Shown here piece by piece: positions 7,116 through 9,043 of a DNA stretch of 9,043 nt. The DNA comes from an uncultured Mycoplasmataceae bacterium (GTDB lineage Bacteria > Bacillota_I > Bacilli_A > Mycoplasmatales > Mycoplasmoidaceae): NCBI GenBank assembly GCA_949290035.1, contig CASEQO010000077.1, forward strand, positions 1 to 9,043. The letters are read 5' to 3'. The first letter of the stretch is position 1. Each line of letters starts with the position of its first letter. The notes beneath the pieces were generated by a model that saw nothing but the letters and a program-made list of their open reading frames with translations, did not search any database and was not told the origin of the DNA. Both the position numbers and the translations under genes were made by a program.

Positions 7116-7223
7116 TTATTTATGTATATAATACATATTTAATAGTACAAAAAGAAAGAATAATATTTGTAATATTATTAATGATAGTATTAATTTGATA
7201 TTTTTTCTAGTAGGCATAGACAT
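7116..7223 (-). CDS. Possible 35-residue single-pass membrane peptide
   Basis: A short frame on the minus strand reads MSMPTRKNIK, then about 22 hydrophobic residues, then ends YYIHK with TAA. A basic N-terminus before one helix fits an N-in membrane peptide. It lies between the ATPase gene and the ferredoxin promoter. Against it: there is no clear ribosome binding site before ATG 7223 (nor before the second ATG at 7217), and AT-rich DNA easily yields Leu/Ile/Phe-rich frames. I do not recognise it. The rest of this gap (7224-7271) shows no strong hairpin. Confidence 0.25.
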   Translation of the reverse strand: MSMPTRKNIKLILSLIILQILFFLFVLLNMYYIHK

Positions 7224-7271
7224 ATTGGAAATTAATATCTAACTTTTTTAAGTATATAAAATTTTAAAAAA

Positions 7272-8642
7272 TTAAATATTATCACTTCTGTTTATTACTA
7301 AATTACAATATCATCCAATTGCATAAATAGGGATATTTATATAATGATCTTTGCTAAAGTCAAAATTATTTAAATCAGTCTTTATTAAAATTTTATTATG
7401 TTGACAATAAAAGTTTTTTAATGAGTTATATTTATTATTAATATTTGATTTAACTTCTATTAAATACAATTTATCATCATAATCAAATACAAAATCAATT
7501 TCTTTTGTACTAGATTTATTTTTGTAATAATAAAATTTTCTTGTGTCAAAATAACATGTTAATTCACTATTTACGTAGTTTTCATACAAACCACCTTTTA
7601 TTGAATTTCATGTTTGATTTGTTGGTACCATTTTAGATGGTATTATATCTGGATATCTTATTGTATAAAAACTAATATCATTATAAAATAATTTAAATGA
7701 TGATTCATCTAAATAATTATATAAAGGCAGATCTATTTCATAAACACAAGGTAATTGATTTACAATATTAGAAATAATTAACTTATTTATAGTGTTTCTA
7801 TATCTTGACATTCTTGGTTTAGTAGATGTTTCTGATTCTTTTATCATACTTAACATGAATCTTTTATTTTGATTATTTAATTGAATATGCAAATTATCTA
7901 ATATAGATATAACTTTTACCTTCATATCACTAGATTTAAAATGATAATAAATATCTCTATTATAGGTTTCTAACAAATTATTTTTAATATCTTTTATATC
8001 ATCTATAACTTTTTTACTTAGTCCATTGTTAGAAGCGTAATAATAAACAGCTTCTGGCATGCCACCAATATAAATATAATCATTGAATAGGTTTAACAAT
8101 TCTTCATGAATATTATTAGGAATTTCTTTTTTATTTATAATGCAATCACTTATTTTTTCAATCAAATCATTTCTATTAATTATTTTTAAAAATTCAATAA
8201 ATGTTATTGGATACATATAAATAATATTAACTTTTCCAACAGGATAAAATATACTATTATTTGAAAATTCAAGTGAAAACAAACTACCTGATGCTACAAC
8301 TTTTATATATGGATAGATTTCATTAAAATATTTTAATAATGAAATAATTTCTATACATTCTTGAATTTCATCAAAGAAAATGATCATATTTTCTTTTTTT
8401 ATTTCATATTTTGCTTCAATGAAATTAACAAGTACATCAATATTATCATTTTTTATTATTTTTAAAATTTCATTATTATGTAACTGTTTGAAATCTATAA
8501 AAATATAATTTGTGTTTTTACTATCTAAAAAATTTCTTATAGTAGTAGTTTTACCAACTTGTCTTGCACCATCTATTATAAGAGGTTTTTTATATGATGA
8601 AAATCATTTTTCTAATTTTTCTTGTAAAAATCTATTACTCAT
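7272..8642 (-). CDS. AAA+ ATPase with C-terminal DUF4143 domain, 456 aa
   Basis: The N-terminal ATPase domain has Walker A GARQVGKT (25-32), Walker B IIFFDEIQ with Asp91-Glu92, and a sensor-like VVASGSLF near 115-121. The C-terminal DUF4143 region has GGLYENYVNSEL (350-361) and then EIDFV...LIEVK, with Asp383, Glu396 and Lys398 arranged like a PD-(D/E)xK nuclease fold. Three TGA codons (complements of 8604-8606, 7608-7610 and 7311-7313) encode Trp13, Trp345 and Trp444; read as stops they would remove the Walker A start and the C-terminal part. The family is widespread, often present in many copies per genome, and its role is poorly defined. No ribosome binding site is visible; a -10 element lies close to the ATG, so the mRNA may be nearly leaderless. 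It is not evidently linked to the pyr genes. Confidence 0.93.
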
Positions 8643-8653
8643 AATAAATATAT

Positions 8654-8662
8654 TTTATAACA
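8654..8662 (-). promoter_or_regulatory. Extended -10 promoter of the ATPase gene
   Basis: Read on the minus strand, TG-T-TATAAA lies 11 nt upstream of the ATG (TATAAA is the complement of 8654-8659). A transcription start 6-7 nt downstream leaves a leader of only a few nucleotides, too short for a Shine-Dalgarno site, and none is present. This predicts a leaderless or near-leaderless message. Confidence 0.5.
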
Positions 8663-8670
8663 TTAAATGT

Positions 8671-8722
8671 ACACTTTTTTAAAAAATTACACTTTTTTAA
8701 AAAATTACACTTTTTTAAAATT
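8671..8722. repeat. Three tandem 18-bp repeats upstream of the ATPase gene
   Basis: The unit ACACTTTTTTAAAAAATT occurs at 8671-8688 and identically at 8689-8706. A third copy at 8707-8722 lacks two of the six A residues. Each unit has a palindromic T6A6 core joined by ACAC spacers. The array lies immediately upstream of the -10 element of the minus-strand ATPase gene, about 30-80 bp from its ATG. It could be a binding array, an A-tract UP-like element, or a slippage-prone repeat. Confidence 0.9.
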
Positions 8723-8974
8723 ATATTGTTAATAGAAGGACAAACATAATTTTATATATATGAAATTGTGTTAACTAATATAATTTTAATTTTAAAGTTT
8801 TTAAAATATTTTTCATTTCACTAAGGAATGCAAATTTTATCTAAATGCCACGCTAAATATTAGAAATTATGATTTGTATAAAAAAGGCATAAAATCAATT
8901 AAAAAATAAAATATTAAATTAATATCTTTTATGTTTATTTAATATAATAAGAATATTAATTTTTGGAAATATTT
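8723..8974. other. Intergenic region between the divergent ATPase and thyA genes
   Basis: No gene can be supported on either strand; frames are short and stop-rich. A 34-codon stop-to-stop stretch on the plus strand (about 8808-8909) contains 'FYLNATLNIRNYDLYKKGIKSIKK' and slightly less AT-biased sequence, which may be a gene remnant, but it has no start and matches nothing I recognise. A TATAAT at 8943-8948 is the probable -10 of thyA, with no clear -35. Confidence 0.55.
8943..8948 (+). promoter_or_regulatory. Candidate -10 box of thyA
   Basis: A perfect TATAAT is 26 nt before the thyA ATG, leaving a leader of about 20 nt that contains GGAAA (8965-8969) as ribosome binding site 5 nt before the start. 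No good -35 hexamer is seen. Confidence 0.45.
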
Positions 8975-9043
8975 ATGAAAGAGTATAAAAAATTATTAAA
9001 ACATGTTTTAAAAAATGGTGTTCTTTCTAAAAATAGAACAGGT
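8975..9043 (+). CDS. thyA: Thymidylate synthase (ThyA), N-terminal 23 residues
   Basis: The gene starts at ATG 8975 and is cut by the window end. The 23 visible residues, MKEYKKLLKHVLKNGVLSKN followed by RTG, match the start of thymidylate synthases: a helix, 'H-V-L-x-N-G', and the beginning of the RTGTGT motif whose Arg contacts the dUMP phosphate. The enzyme methylates dUMP to dTMP with methylene-tetrahydrofolate. It has its own likely promoter. Catalytic Cys and the rest of the fold lie outside the window. Confidence 0.88.
   Translation, partial: MKEYKKLLKHVLKNGVLSKNRTG

Noticed and set aside
8671..8722. CRISPR-like array
   Set aside because: The units are directly adjacent with no unique spacers and are only 18 bp of A/T tracts.

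Overview
The window comes from a very AT-rich genome that reads TGA as tryptophan (genetic code 4). Seven genes need in-frame TGA codons to reach full length, and those codons fall where conserved tryptophans belong: aspartate transcarbamylase RW108AS, the dihydroorotase C-terminal W-T-P-F motif, orotate phosphoribosyltransferase, and the ATPase N- and C-terminal parts. With the AT bias and small gaps, this points to a mollicute of the Mycoplasma/Spiroplasma type. The species cannot be named from the sequence.

Bases 1-1193 hold the 3' part of an unrecognised gene and a small leucine-rich-repeat (BspA/LRR_5-like) protein, closed by a hairpin terminator.

Bases 1330-6804 are one compact operon, pyrB-pyrI-pyrK-pyrD-pyrF-pyrC-pyrE. 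It encodes every step from carbamoyl phosphate + aspartate to UMP. PyrB with the zinc-binding regulatory chain PyrI makes carbamoyl-aspartate, PyrC closes it to dihydroorotate, PyrD with PyrK oxidises that to orotate with NAD+, and PyrE and PyrF make UMP. Four consecutive junctions overlap by exactly 8 nt with the form ATGANTAA, so translation is probably coupled. The leader before pyrB has a long imperfect hairpin or palindrome, and a bidirectional terminator follows pyrE. Genes for carbamoyl-phosphate synthase (carAB), PyrR and a uracil permease are not in the window.

Bases 6826-8642 lie on the minus strand: a single-[4Fe-4S] ferredoxin with its own extended -10 promoter, a doubtful 35-residue membrane peptide, and an AAA+/DUF4143 ATPase whose upstream region carries three 18-bp tandem repeats. 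After about 250 bp without a gene, the plus strand starts thymidylate synthase (thyA), cut by the window end; it also belongs to pyrimidine metabolism.

The most notable content is a complete, PyrI-containing de novo UMP operon in a TGA=Trp mollicute, a group generally described as relying on salvaged pyrimidines.
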